From contig JAVKNF010000013.1 in the NCBI GenBank assembly GCA_031537795.1, positions 1-46,412 on the forward strand: a DNA stretch of 46,412 nt, in the 5' to 3' direction. Positions within the stretch are counted from its first letter, which is position 1, and the number at the start of each line of letters is the position of its first letter. The notes beneath the pieces are model-generated. The model did not search any database and was not told where the DNA came from. It saw only the letters and a list, made by a program, of their open reading frames with translations. The position numbers were made by a program, and so were the translations under genes. This DNA is from JAVKNF01 sp031537795. GTDB taxonomy: Bacteria > Pseudomonadota > Alphaproteobacteria > Rickettsiales > Deianiraeaceae. Of the stretch, positions 1 to 8,276 are shown in pieces.

Positions 1-15
1 CTGAGCTACCGAGGC
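1..15 (-). tRNA. Partial tRNA (5' end only, runs off left edge)
   Basis: Read on the minus strand, the first bases give GCCTCGG-TA-GCTCAG. That is a seven-base acceptor strand, the invariant T8-A9, and the start of a D-arm. A promoter-like sequence sits just upstream. The anticodon lies outside the window, so the amino acid cannot be assigned. Confidence 0.55.
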
Positions 16-23
16 GTAATGTA

Positions 24-53
24 AGAATATTATATTTTTAATTTTATTGTCAA
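24..53 (-). promoter_or_regulatory. Probable sigma-70 promoter of the left-edge tRNA
   Basis: On the minus strand a perfect -35 box TTGACA (48-53) is followed after 18 bp by TATTCT (24-29). A start 6-7 bases downstream would fall at about positions 17-18, immediately before the tRNA 5' end at 15. Confidence 0.5.
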
Positions 54-136
54 GAATTATTTGAATCAATAGGGTTGATATAAAATATACTTTATAATGA
101 AATAAATAATAAAAAAAATAGATTAACAATTTCTTA

Positions 137-2062
137 TTAAACAAGTTCTTCTAACTGGTTTATCGAATCTTCTAAATCTTTTATTCCTATTTCCCAAAAA
201 CTTTTACTTGAGGAGTCTAGACCAAATCTTTTTAAAAGTTCATCATATTTTATAACTGACGAATCAGTGAAAAAGTTTATATACATTTCAGGAAAATTTT
301 TAAATTTATTAGATTTATAAACAGCCATAAGTGCATGTGTGATTAAGTCTGCAAATGCATAAGAATGAACATAGAACGGATGATGTATAAAATGACTTAT
401 ATAAGGCCAGGAACTTAAGATATCTTCATCTATCTCAACACCACCTCCTAGATAATAAGAAATATTTTTTCTCCAAAGAGATGAAAAGTCTTCTTTTGTT
501 AACTCTCTTTCTTTTCTTAAATTATGAATATCTTCTTCGAATTTATGGAATGCAATTTGTCTTCCGATTGTATTAATTGAATTCTCAATCTTCTTAATTA
601 AAACTGCTTTTTTTAAATTTTTATCACTAGATTCATCTTTTAGAATTTTATTATAAATTAGAGATTCACTAAACGTCGAAGGGACTTCAGCTAGAGCAAG
701 ATTTGCATCTGACATTTCAGCTCCATATCTTTCTTTAGAAAGCTTCATTTGAATACCGTGCCCAATTTCATGAGCTAGAGTTGTTACTCCGTTTAACAAG
801 AAATCATAATTTAGAAAAATCATAGGCTCTATTGTTGTGCAAAATGCTCCCGCTCTTTTATTTGGAAGAATTTTTGCATCAATTCTATTGTTTTCTATAA
901 ACCAAATAAATTCTTCATTCATTTTAGGGGAAAAATCATTATATGTTTCACCGATTAGATTTAAGGCTTCTTTCCAGCTATATTTAAATGTCACAAGTTC
1001 AATCGGAGCATTTCTATCATAATATTTTAATTTATCTAAAGATAGCATTTTTGCTTTTATTTTGTAATATTTATGCACAGTATTTGAATAATGATTTTCA
1101 ATAGCTGTAATCATAGCATTTAAAGTTTTTTTGTCTATGTTATTAGCAATTAATTCTGAATGTTCTGGGCTTTTAAAATTTCTCCATTTATCTTCAATAT
1201 CTTTTGACTTAAGAATTAAATTAAAGATAAATATGTAATCATCTATATTTTTTTCAAATTCTAGGTTAATTTTTTTCGAAATTTCAGCTCTGATATTCCT
1301 ATCAGGGTTCTGCAATAAGTTTGCCGCTTGGCTCAAATTCAAAGTTTCACCTTGAAAGTCAATTCTAATTTTTGATAATTTCTGATCATAATATTTTACG
1401 ACATTATATGTTGTGGCTGAAGATTTTTCTATAGAAAACCTCTCTAAGTCATCATTAAGCCTATGTTTATTATACTTTCTAATATCTTTTATTATAGGTT
1501 CATAATTTAGAATTTTTTTATTTTTTAGAAATAGATTAATTTTACTTTCTTTGATCTTTGAAATTTTAAGTGAAAAAAAATTCAATTTACTTGCATAATT
1601 TGATGTAATTTCATGAATTTTTGAATAAAAAGCTAAAATTTCAGGGTTTTGACTATCTTTCGAAAATAATAAATAAGAATAAATACTTATTGGGTATAAT
1701 TTTTTTTGGATTTCGAAATAACTAATTATCATTGAATAAAAATCAGCTTCATTTACATCTTTTTTATTATCAAACTTCAATATAAAATCTTGAACCAGTA
1801 GATTTATCTTTTGTAAATCTTGTTCTATTTTTTCATCTTTTGTTGACTTATAAAAGACAGACAAATCCCATTCTGGAAGTTCATTATTATTATAGATGTA
1901 TGAATTTGCATCAAATTCTGTATTCTTCATAATTTCGATATTATTTATATTTCTTTTTGGATTCTCATTTTTATGATAATAATCAAGAATTATTTTGAAA
2001 ATTAGAAAAGAGAATACAAGAATAGGAACTAGAAATAGTACAATTTTTTTATTTTCTCTCAT
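137..2062 (-). CDS. pepF: M3-family oligoendopeptidase F-like metallopeptidase with N-terminal membrane anchor
   Basis: A zinc metallopeptidase expected to cut oligopeptides. The active site HEIGH is at residues 431-435, and the downstream AEVPSTFSE segment (Glu about 459) supplies the third zinc ligand, as in the PepF branch of family M3. Length (641 aa) is slightly above the roughly 600 aa usual for PepF. The extra part is N-terminal: residues 7-27 are a continuous hydrophobic helix after a short basic start, so the enzyme is probably membrane-tethered or exported, whereas typical PepF is cytosolic. The start overlaps the 3' end of murC by 14 bp, which suggests co-transcription from murC. 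Function within the family is secure; substrate and cell location are inferred. Confidence 0.9.
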   Translation of the reverse strand: MRENKKIVLFLVPILVFSFLIFKIILDYYHKNENPKRNINNIEIMKNTEFDANSYIYNNNELPEWDLSVFYKSTKDEKIEQDLQKINLLVQDFILKFDNKKDVNEADFYSMIISYFEIQKKLYPISIYSYLLFSKDSQNPEILAFYSKIHEITSNYASKLNFFSLKISKIKESKINLFLKNKKILNYEPIIKDIRKYNKHRLNDDLERFSIEKSSATTYNVVKYYDQKLSKIRIDFQGETLNLSQAANLLQNPDRNIRAEISKKINLEFEKNIDDYIFIFNLILKSKDIEDKWRNFKSPEHSELIANNIDKKTLNAMITAIENHYSNTVHKYYKIKAKMLSLDKLKYYDRNAPIELVTFKYSWKEALNLIGETYNDFSPKMNEEFIWFIENNRIDAKILPNKRAGAFCTTIEPMIFLNYDFLLNGVTTLAHEIGHGIQMKLSKERYGAEMSDANLALAEVPSTFSESLIYNKILKDESSDKNLKKAVLIKKIENSINTIGRQIAFHKFEEDIHNLRKERELTKEDFSSLWRKNISYYLGGGVEIDEDILSSWPYISHFIHHPFYVHSYAFADLITHALMAVYKSNKFKNFPEMYINFFTDSSVIKYDELLKRFGLDSSSKSFWEIGIKDLEDSINQLEELV

Positions 2063-3482
2063 TATTTAATTTTAATATTTCTTTTGTTAGGGTTGTATTT
2101 CCTGCCGATGTGTATAAAAATATACAATTCTCTCTTGTATTTTTAATTTTCTCTAAAATTAAATTTGCATCTGTTTTTAAACTTATAATTTCTCTATTTT
2201 TATATCTTTCTTTTAATTTTTCTGTAATAAAATTAGGTGATATTCCTTCAATTGGCTTTTCACTTGCTGCGAAAATATCTAATACAATTATTTTATCAAC
2301 CAAATTAAAAGCTTCAACAAATCCATTTATCGAATCTCTTGTTCTTGTAAATCTATGTGGCTCAAAAATTAAAATAACTTTATATGTTGAGTATTCATTA
2401 TTATATTTTTTAAAATGAAGAACAGAATCAATTGCAGATTTTATTTTTGTAGGGTTATGAGCATAATCGTTAATAATAAGATGATTATTAATTTTACCTT
2501 CAATGTGAAATCTATTTTCAATGCCGGAAAAGTTTTTAAAAATATTGTGAAATTCTTTGAACTTTAGGAAATTAATTTCAGATGCAATTAAAACAGCAAT
2601 ACCCGCTAATAAGTTTAATATATTATGCTTTCCAGGTAAATTTAAGTAGAAATTTTCAATTAAAATATTATTATTATAAATTATATCAAAAATAAAACCT
2701 TCTTTTGTTTCTTTTATATTTAAAGGGTGTAAATTAGAATTTTCAGAAAAGCCATAAAATATAACTTTATTTTTAAATTCTTCTTCGTTTCCAAGTTTGA
2801 CACAATCTTCATATTCATTGCAGATAATTAATTTTTTTGTAGTATTTCTTGCTAATTTTCTAAAGTGAGATACTAAATTTTCTCTTGTTATATAAAAATC
2901 CATATGATCTTCTTCTATACTTGTTATAATTCCAAATTCATGAATTAGAGACGTAAAACTACCGTCAGACTCATCACTTTCAGCTATAAAGAAGTCATTA
3001 ACATCTATACTTATTTTACAGTTACTATCATAATTCTTCAAAACTCCACCTAATAAAATAGTAGGCTTTAAGTTTAAAGATTCAAAAATAAAACCTAAAA
3101 ACCCAGTTGTAGTTGTTTTGCCGTGTGTACCTGAAACAAAAATTTTAGTTTTAAATAAATTTGCAATCTCAACTAGAAATTCTCCTCTTGAAATAATCTT
3201 TAAATTTAGTTCCCGTGCCTTTATACGTTCTGGGTTATTTATTGCAATTGCGGAACTGTAGACAAATATATCTATCTTTTTTTCTAAATTTTCAGCTTTT
3301 TGCCATATATTTATATTCGAAAAACCCTCTTCTTTTAAAGCAATTGTATTTTTATTTTCTTGTTTATCCGAACCTGATACTTCAGCACCTAGAAAACTAC
3401 TTATTCTTGCTAAAGCACTCATTCCAATTCCTCCAATTCCACAGAAATAAATTGATTTTTGTTTTAACTGTAATTTACTCAT
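2049..3482 (-). CDS. murC: UDP-N-acetylmuramate--L-alanine ligase
   Basis: Adds L-alanine to UDP-N-acetylmuramate, the first peptide-stem step of peptidoglycan synthesis, in the cytoplasm. The N-terminal nucleotide-binding motif CGIGGIGMSALA is at residues 14-25, and the Mur-ligase ATP loop GTHGKTTTT at about 118-126. The central ligase region has SDESDGSF and EEDHMDFY, and the C-terminal domain has NDYAHNPTKI. At 477 aa it is full length for MurC. The gene lies alone, away from a mur/fts cluster, followed by an overlapping peptidase gene. It starts only 11 bp from the divergent lspA start. Its presence shows the organism retains at least part of the peptidoglycan pathway. Confidence 0.96.
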   Translation of the reverse strand: MSKLQLKQKSIYFCGIGGIGMSALARISSFLGAEVSGSDKQENKNTIALKEEGFSNINIWQKAENLEKKIDIFVYSSAIAINNPERIKARELNLKIISRGEFLVEIANLFKTKIFVSGTHGKTTTTGFLGFIFESLNLKPTILLGGVLKNYDSNCKISIDVNDFFIAESDESDGSFTSLIHEFGIITSIEEDHMDFYITRENLVSHFRKLARNTTKKLIICNEYEDCVKLGNEEEFKNKVIFYGFSENSNLHPLNIKETKEGFIFDIIYNNNILIENFYLNLPGKHNILNLLAGIAVLIASEINFLKFKEFHNIFKNFSGIENRFHIEGKINNHLIINDYAHNPTKIKSAIDSVLHFKKYNNEYSTYKVILIFEPHRFTRTRDSINGFVEAFNLVDKIIVLDIFAASEKPIEGISPNFITEKLKERYKNREIISLKTDANLILEKIKNTRENCIFLYTSAGNTTLTKEILKLNNERK

Positions 3483-3493
3483 TCTCGAACAAT

Positions 3494-4006
3494 ATGAAAT
3501 TGCTTTTATTTTGCAAGAAAATTAAATTCTATTTATTGAAAAGTAATAATTTTTTATATATTTTCTTTATCAATCTATTAGTTTGTTTAGATTTATCCTC
3601 TAAAGCTTTTGTAGAACATTTTTTATTAGAAAAAAATATTATTCAATTTAAAATAACAAGTTTTTTTAACTTAACATCAGTTTATAATCAAGGCGTTGTA
3701 TTTGGTTTTTTCAATAATAATCAATTTGTCTCGAAAATAATTAATTACTTTAATATATTCATTTTATTTTATCTTATTTCTATTTTTTTAAAGAGAGAAA
3801 GATTTTTAGAGAAATTCTCAATATCTTTGATAATTTCAGGCGGCATAGGTAATCTTATAGATAAATTTACAAAAGGAGCAGTGTACGATTTTCTAGATTT
3901 TTTTATAGGTAATAATCACTGGTATGTTTTTAATTTAGCAGATTCTTTTGTATGTATAGGCGTGCTTCTTCTTTTATTAACCGAGGTAAAAATAAAAAAA
4001 GAATAA
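3494..4006 (+). CDS. lspA: Lipoprotein signal peptidase (signal peptidase II)
   Basis: Membrane aspartyl protease that removes signal peptides from diacylated prolipoproteins. The ATG at 3494 gives 170 aa, the normal length. The open frame extends further upstream, but only through the opposite strand of murC. Family motifs are all present: D33 with K37 in helix 1, NQGVVFG (65-71), GGIGNLID (116-123), GAVYDF with catalytic D132, and FNLADS with catalytic D150. Four hydrophobic segments fit the family. The TraT-like lipoprotein encoded at 30726-31577 is a likely substrate. The gene is divergent from murC with an 11-bp gap between start codons, so its promoter must lie inside murC or be extremely compact. 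Confidence 0.95.
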   Translation: MKLLLFCKKIKFYLLKSNNFLYIFFINLLVCLDLSSKAFVEHFLLEKNIIQFKITSFFNLTSVYNQGVVFGFFNNNQFVSKIINYFNIFILFYLISIFLKRERFLEKFSISLIISGGIGNLIDKFTKGAVYDFLDFFIGNNHWYVFNLADSFVCIGVLLLLLTEVKIKKE

Positions 4007-4127
4007 TTGATCTATTTTAATTTTTGTAGAAATATTGTAATATTCGGATTAAAAAATAATAAAATGGCAGAAGTAATTCCATAATATTTTTCGATTATTT
4101 CTTCTTTATAAAAAGATGATAAAGTTA

Positions 4128-4673
4128 TTATAATAATAGTAAAAATTGATAATATTTTGATGTTTTTTCAGATTTTTCTCCAAACTTACAAATAAGAATT
4201 GAATAAGGAATAAAAATAAGAGTCGCGACAGCAATATCTAGTAAGTGATGATACCCTAAATAATAAATTCTAAAACAAGAAGATATTCCTAGAGATAAAA
4301 ATACTATTCTAAAGATTTTATGTAATTTTTGTGAGTAAATTTTTTTAATTTGAATATCTAAAGAAGTAAATAAACAACAAATAAAAGATATATGTCCAGA
4401 AGGCATTGCATATGTTGTAGTTCTCTTTATTTCCCAAGCTTTATCACTCCAGTTATAAGGAGTTGTTTCTGGTAGTGGGAATTTTAATAATATCTTGAGA
4501 ATTAGATTAATGGCTGCTCCAGAAGAAAAACAAAGTATAATAATTAAAATTGAGATTAATGTTTTTTGATTTTTCTTCGTTGTTAAGATCAAAATTAAAA
4601 ATAAACAAATAAAATGTGGTTTATAAATAAAATAAAGAATATTTGATTTAAGAAAATAATCTAAATATAACAT
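4128..4673 (-). CDS. PAP2-superfamily phosphatase (membrane lipid phosphatase-like)
   Basis: An integral-membrane protein of 181 aa with about five hydrophobic helices. It carries the PAP2 active-site motifs PSGH (followed by ISFICCLF) and a third motif reading R-IYYLGY-H-HLL-D. This provides the nucleophile His and the charge-relay Asp. The spacing between Arg and His is one residue longer than the common R-x5-H. The first motif (K-x6-RP) is not clear. Members dephosphorylate phosphatidate, undecaprenyl diphosphate or lipid A; the substrate here cannot be decided from sequence. It stands alone, convergent with lspA and divergent from the HIT gene. Confidence 0.8.
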   Translation of the reverse strand: MLYLDYFLKSNILYFIYKPHFICLFLILILTTKKNQKTLISILIIILCFSSGAAINLILKILLKFPLPETTPYNWSDKAWEIKRTTTYAMPSGHISFICCLFTSLDIQIKKIYSQKLHKIFRIVFLSLGISSCFRIYYLGYHHLLDIAVATLIFIPYSILICKFGEKSEKTSKYYQFLLLL

Positions 4674-4678
4674 TATAA

Positions 4679-4710
4679 AATTGATTGATATTATTTTTTT
4701 AAAATCAATT
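4679..4710. promoter_or_regulatory. Inverted repeat between divergent PAP2 and HIT genes
   Basis: AATTGATT (4679-4686) and its exact reverse complement AATCAATT (4703-4710) flank a 16-base spacer in the 69-bp intergenic gap. It could be an operator or chance in AT-rich DNA. The TTGACT at 4709-4714 overlaps the right arm. Confidence 0.2.
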
Positions 4711-4742
4711 GACTTTTTTAAATTTCAAAAGAAATATAAAAA

Positions 4743-5147
4743 ATGACATTTGCTTTGCATGGAAATTTCACAAATCACATAGAGCTAGAAGACCTAGAAA
4801 TTTCGAAAGTTTTATTGCAAAAAATTACAGAAGTCCCTTGGATTATACTTATTCCTAGAATTAATAACTTAAAAAATATTTTTGATTTAGATTTTGAAAA
4901 ACAAATTATTTTACAAAAAGAAATAAATTTTATAGGAAGAATTATGAAAGAAGTTTATAATTTCGACCAAATTAATATTGCAACAATAGGAAATATAACT
5001 CCACAATTGCATATTCATATAGTGGCAAGATTTGCAGATGATGCATTTTGGCCAGAGACAATTTGGGGTAAGAAATTTACAAATTTAACAGAAGAAGAAA
5101 CTTTAAATAAATATAGATATTTAATCAAAGGAATTAAGAATTTGTAG
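4743..5147 (+). CDS. HIT-family (histidine triad) protein
   Basis: A 134-aa protein of the histidine-triad nucleotide-hydrolase/transferase superfamily. The C-terminal core reads PQLHIHIVARF followed by DDAFWPETIWG. This is typical of the proteobacterial HIT subfamily in which the first His of H-x-H-x-H is Gln. The N-terminal WIILIPR strand and the central NIATIGN strand also match the fold. Subfamily members are annotated as Ap4A-hydrolase-like; the substrate is not established. The gene leads a plus-strand group with the cupin-like and DMT transporter genes. There is no clear ribosome binding site. Confidence 0.88.
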   Translation: MTFALHGNFTNHIELEDLEISKVLLQKITEVPWIILIPRINNLKNIFDLDFEKQIILQKEINFIGRIMKEVYNFDQINIATIGNITPQLHIHIVARFADDAFWPETIWGKKFTNLTEEETLNKYRYLIKGIKNL

Positions 5148-5209
5148 ATCTCTCCTTCAAGAATTATCTTGATTATTAAAATTTACTTTTTAGATTGTTA
5201 GTTAAATTT

Positions 5210-5761
5210 ATGACAGAGAAGAAAGTATTTAATAACAGCATGTTTCATATTATTCCAGTTAGTATTTTAAGACAAACGCCAAGTGTATTATTTAATAATG
5301 TTCCCATCATTGATAATTTATCAGCAATAGATTATGTTGAGCACGGTAGCAATGCTATTTCTCCAGCTATAGCGGGAAGGGATAATGAGACTTTTTGGTA
5401 TATGCATACTCATCAAGAAGACAATTTATTAGTCTTAAGAGGAACAAGACTCGTTGAATTATACACAAAAGAAAATGGAAAAATTGAGACTTTTATAGTA
5501 ACTAAAGATTATGTTAAACATGAGGGAAAGATTATTCACGAAGGAATGTCTTTATTTGGTTGGCCTAAATTTGTATTTCATAGAGTGAATAGTGCAGAGG
5601 ACGGCTCCCAGTCTATAAATTATGCATCTTATTACGGAGAAGAGAAATCAAAAAAAGACGAAATTATGAAGACAAATTTTAATATTTATTCTTTAAACAC
5701 AATAACAGGAGAATATTTATTGGCAAGAGAAGGTTCTAGGGACCAGCCTAATAAAAAATAA
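5210..5761 (+). CDS. Cupin-like protein of unknown function
   Basis: 183 aa from the ATG at 5210; a TTG five codons upstream is also possible. The region around YMHTHQEDNLLVLRG resembles the metal-binding first motif of cupins (two His, then Glu/Asp, then a Gly-turn). A second possible metal-site His lies in KFVFHRVNS. No signal peptide or membrane helix is visible. I do not recognise a named family. The stop TAA overlaps the next start as TAATG, so it is translationally coupled to the DMT transporter, and a role linked to the transported compound is possible but only inferred. Confidence 0.7.
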   Translation: MTEKKVFNNSMFHIIPVSILRQTPSVLFNNVPIIDNLSAIDYVEHGSNAISPAIAGRDNETFWYMHTHQEDNLLVLRGTRLVELYTKENGKIETFIVTKDYVKHEGKIIHEGMSLFGWPKFVFHRVNSAEDGSQSINYASYYGEEKSKKDEIMKTNFNIYSLNTITGEYLLAREGSRDQPNKK

Positions 5762-6678
5762 TGATGAATAGCAATATATTTATAGCAATTTTTATCTATC
5801 TAGGGAATTCATTTGCGAATGTTTTCTCTGGTGTATTATCTAAATTTGCAGTTTTAAAATTAGAAAGTTTTGCGATACCAGTCTACAGCCTTCTATTTCT
5901 TCGTGCATTTATAAGTATTGTTATTCTTTCCCCTTTTTTTATAAAGAATATTAAATATATAAATAAATCCCTAAAATTTAATATAATTATATCGACATTA
6001 ACCGCTTTAGATGTATTTTTATTTAATATCGGTTTAAAGGGCACCCCAATAAATCAAGCTATAATTATAATGTTCCTGATACCAGTTTGGATAAATCTGT
6101 TTTCTAATATATTATTAAAAGAGGAAGCTACAAATATACAAAACATAATAATTCTAATTTGTTGTTTTATAGCTTTGTTTATTTCTAATCCAGAATTGAA
6201 CCCTTATAATATAATTCACAACTACAGAAATAGATTATCAGATTCTTTTAATTTTTACCCAATATTAATATTTCTAAATACATTTTGCGTGACTTTCGCT
6301 TTACTTCTTCAGAAAAAGTTTTCAGGTGATAGACCTATAATGTTTGGTTTGTTCTCTAATAATATTATTTTGTTATTATTAAGTTTATTTTTTATGAAAG
6401 GAATCATTTCATATTTGAATATTTATACAATCCTTATGGCTTTTGCTCTTTCAATTCTTGATATTATGGAATTTGGTTGTGCTTATAAAGCTTATCAGAT
6501 GTGCAAAGTTTCAATTTTGCAACCTGTAAGATTTATAAGAATAGTATTTTCTGCCGCTTTTGGTTATGTTTTATTAGGAGAAAAAACAACAGCGCCACAG
6601 ATTATCGGCATGTTGATTATAGTTTTAATGAATTTTATTAATCCAATATTGAATTCTTTAGATAAGAAAAATAAATAG
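5761..6678 (+). CDS. EamA/DMT-family transporter
   Basis: 305 aa with about ten hydrophobic helices in two homologous halves, the architecture of the drug/metabolite transporter (EamA) family. The second half ends in a typical FIRIVFSAAFGYVLLGEKTTAPQIIGM segment, matching the conserved R-ivfaal-g-lllgE motif before the last helix. Such exporters or exchangers in Rickettsiales-type bacteria include S-adenosylmethionine and amino-acid transporters, but the substrate cannot be told here. The start overlaps the cupin-like stop (TAATG). The final residues are basic (DKKNK), consistent with a cytoplasmic C-terminus. Confidence 0.87.
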   Translation: MMNSNIFIAIFIYLGNSFANVFSGVLSKFAVLKLESFAIPVYSLLFLRAFISIVILSPFFIKNIKYINKSLKFNIIISTLTALDVFLFNIGLKGTPINQAIIIMFLIPVWINLFSNILLKEEATNIQNIIILICCFIALFISNPELNPYNIIHNYRNRLSDSFNFYPILIFLNTFCVTFALLLQKKFSGDRPIMFGLFSNNIILLLLSLFFMKGIISYLNIYTILMAFALSILDIMEFGCAYKAYQMCKVSILQPVRFIRIVFSAAFGYVLLGEKTTAPQIIGMLIIVLMNFINPILNSLDKKNK

Positions 6679-6780
6679 TTTTATATTAATTTTTTAGATA
6701 TTTTTCAAAACTTGACAATTATTATGATTATAACAAGATCTAAAAGATATTAAAATATTTTTTTAAGACTCTTTGTTAAA

Positions 6781-6807
6781 TTGTGATTTAATTACTTTAA
6801 CTATAAT
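6781..6807 (+). promoter_or_regulatory. Possible promoter of the DEAD-box helicase gene
   Basis: A perfect -10 box TATAAT (6802-6807) is preceded by TTGTGA (6781-6786) with a short 15-bp spacer, 35 bp before the chosen ATG. A second TTGACA lies further upstream at 6712-6717 without a good -10 partner. Confidence 0.35.
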
Positions 6808-6842
6808 TTTTGTCTTTAAAGAATAATTATTATTTTATTTAT

Positions 6843-8228
6843 ATGACGAAAACATTTGAAGAGTTAAATTTACCAAAAGCAGTTTTAGAGAATCTAAAAA
6901 AGATGGGCTACGTATCTCCCACTGAAATCCAACAGAAAGTTGTTCCTTCGGCTTTAAATGGCAAAGATATTCTCGCTTCTTCTAAAACAGGAAGTGGAAA
7001 AACTGCTGCTTTTGGCATCCCTTTAATTGCAAATATAATAAAAAATAAATCAAAGGGTTTAATACTAGCCCCAACAAGAGAGTTAGCTGCTCAGATTAAG
7101 GATACAATAATGAGTATTATTGGAGAAGAGAAGATATTTGTTACGCTTGTTCTAGGTGGAGCAGATATTAGAAAACAAGCTATTTCTCTAAAAAGATTCC
7201 CAGAAGTTATAATAGCGACACCAGGTAGATTAAAAGACCATATCGATAGAAGAAACGTAGATTTAAAACAATATAATATTTTGGTTTTAGATGAATTTGA
7301 TAGAATGCTTGAAATGGGCTTTGCTAAAGAAATTTCTAAAGTTGTATCGGAACTTCCAAAGGAAAGACAAACCTTTATGTTTTCAGCAACAACAAGAAAA
7401 ACTGTTTTAACGAATGCAAAGACTTATTTAAAAGAGTACGAGGAAGTCATTCTAGAATCAGCTAAAGAGGATCATAAAAATATAGAGCAAAAATTCCTAG
7501 AAATACATCATTCAAAAAAATACGACACAGCAATAGAACATATTCTTGCTTGCAAGGGGGATTTATGTATAATTTTTGTAAATCAAAAATATAAAGCAAG
7601 AGAACTTGCCAACGATTTAAGATCATCAGGCCACGCGGCTAAGTCAATTCACGGAGATTTAACTCAAAGAGAAAGAACTAGAGCGGTTGAAGATTTTAAA
7701 TCTGGAGACTGTACAATTTTGATTGCAACTGATGTTGTGGCAAGGGGTTTAGATGTGCCTGGTGTAAAACTTGTTATAAATTATGACATGCCAAAAACAC
7801 CAGAAGATTATACTCATAGAATAGGTAGAACAGGAAGAGCTGATGCAACCGGAATTTCTGTTTCTTTTGTAACTCCAGAAGATAGAAAAATACATCACGC
7901 TATAAATTCAAAACAGAATTCAGATGAATTTCAACCAGAATTTAGAGCTAAAAGTGGCGGAAGAAATCGTGGGTTTAACGGGAGTTTTAGAGGTGGAGAG
8001 CAATCTAATTTCAATAGAAGATCGAGTTTTAATAGAGAAAATAACTCTTCTTTTGGCGAAAGAAACTTTAATAAAGACAATTCTTATTCTAGACCAGAAG
8101 GAAATTTCAATAGAAGATCAGAAGGTGAAAATAGATACAGAAACCCTGAAAATCGTGGAGGTTTTGCATCAAGAAATAAAACAAAATCATTCGAAAGAGG
8201 TGAAAAGAGAAGCTTCTTAAAAAAATAA
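6843..8228 (+). CDS. DEAD-box ATP-dependent RNA helicase (RhlE/DeaD-like)
   Basis: ATP-dependent RNA-remodelling helicase, probably acting in ribosome assembly or RNA decay. All core motifs are visible in order: Q motif (PTEIQQK), motif I (SKTGSGKTAAF), Ia (APTRELA), motif II as DEFD instead of DEAD, motif III (SAT), motif IV region (CIIFVNQK), motif V (ATDVVARGLDVPG) and VI (HRIGRTGRAD). The last 100 or so residues are low-complexity, rich in Arg, Asn, Gly, Ser and Phe with FNRR and RGG repeats, a typical RNA-binding tail. The ATG at 6843 is chosen because the protein then begins TFEELNL as in relatives; an in-frame TTG at 6810 would add 11 residues. Confidence 0.93.
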   Translation: MTKTFEELNLPKAVLENLKKMGYVSPTEIQQKVVPSALNGKDILASSKTGSGKTAAFGIPLIANIIKNKSKGLILAPTRELAAQIKDTIMSIIGEEKIFVTLVLGGADIRKQAISLKRFPEVIIATPGRLKDHIDRRNVDLKQYNILVLDEFDRMLEMGFAKEISKVVSELPKERQTFMFSATTRKTVLTNAKTYLKEYEEVILESAKEDHKNIEQKFLEIHHSKKYDTAIEHILACKGDLCIIFVNQKYKARELANDLRSSGHAAKSIHGDLTQRERTRAVEDFKSGDCTILIATDVVARGLDVPGVKLVINYDMPKTPEDYTHRIGRTGRADATGISVSFVTPEDRKIHHAINSKQNSDEFQPEFRAKSGGRNRGFNGSFRGGEQSNFNRRSSFNRENNSSFGERNFNKDNSYSRPEGNFNRRSEGENRYRNPENRGGFASRNKTKSFERGEKRSFLKK

Positions 8229-8276
8229 CTTTATATTTATAAAAATCATCTATAATAATTATTGTTATGTTTATAT

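Noticed and set aside
837..1022. Plus-strand open frame inside pepF
   Set aside because: Lies wholly within a well-supported metallopeptidase gene on the other strand and has shadow-like composition.
3215..3493. N-terminal extension of lspA by 93 codons
   Set aside because: It is the opposite strand of murC; family length and motifs fit the ATG at 3494.
4007..4127. Terminator hairpin between convergent lspA and PAP2 genes
   Set aside because: No stable GC-containing stem followed by a T-run is visible; AT-rich self-complementarity is not informative here.
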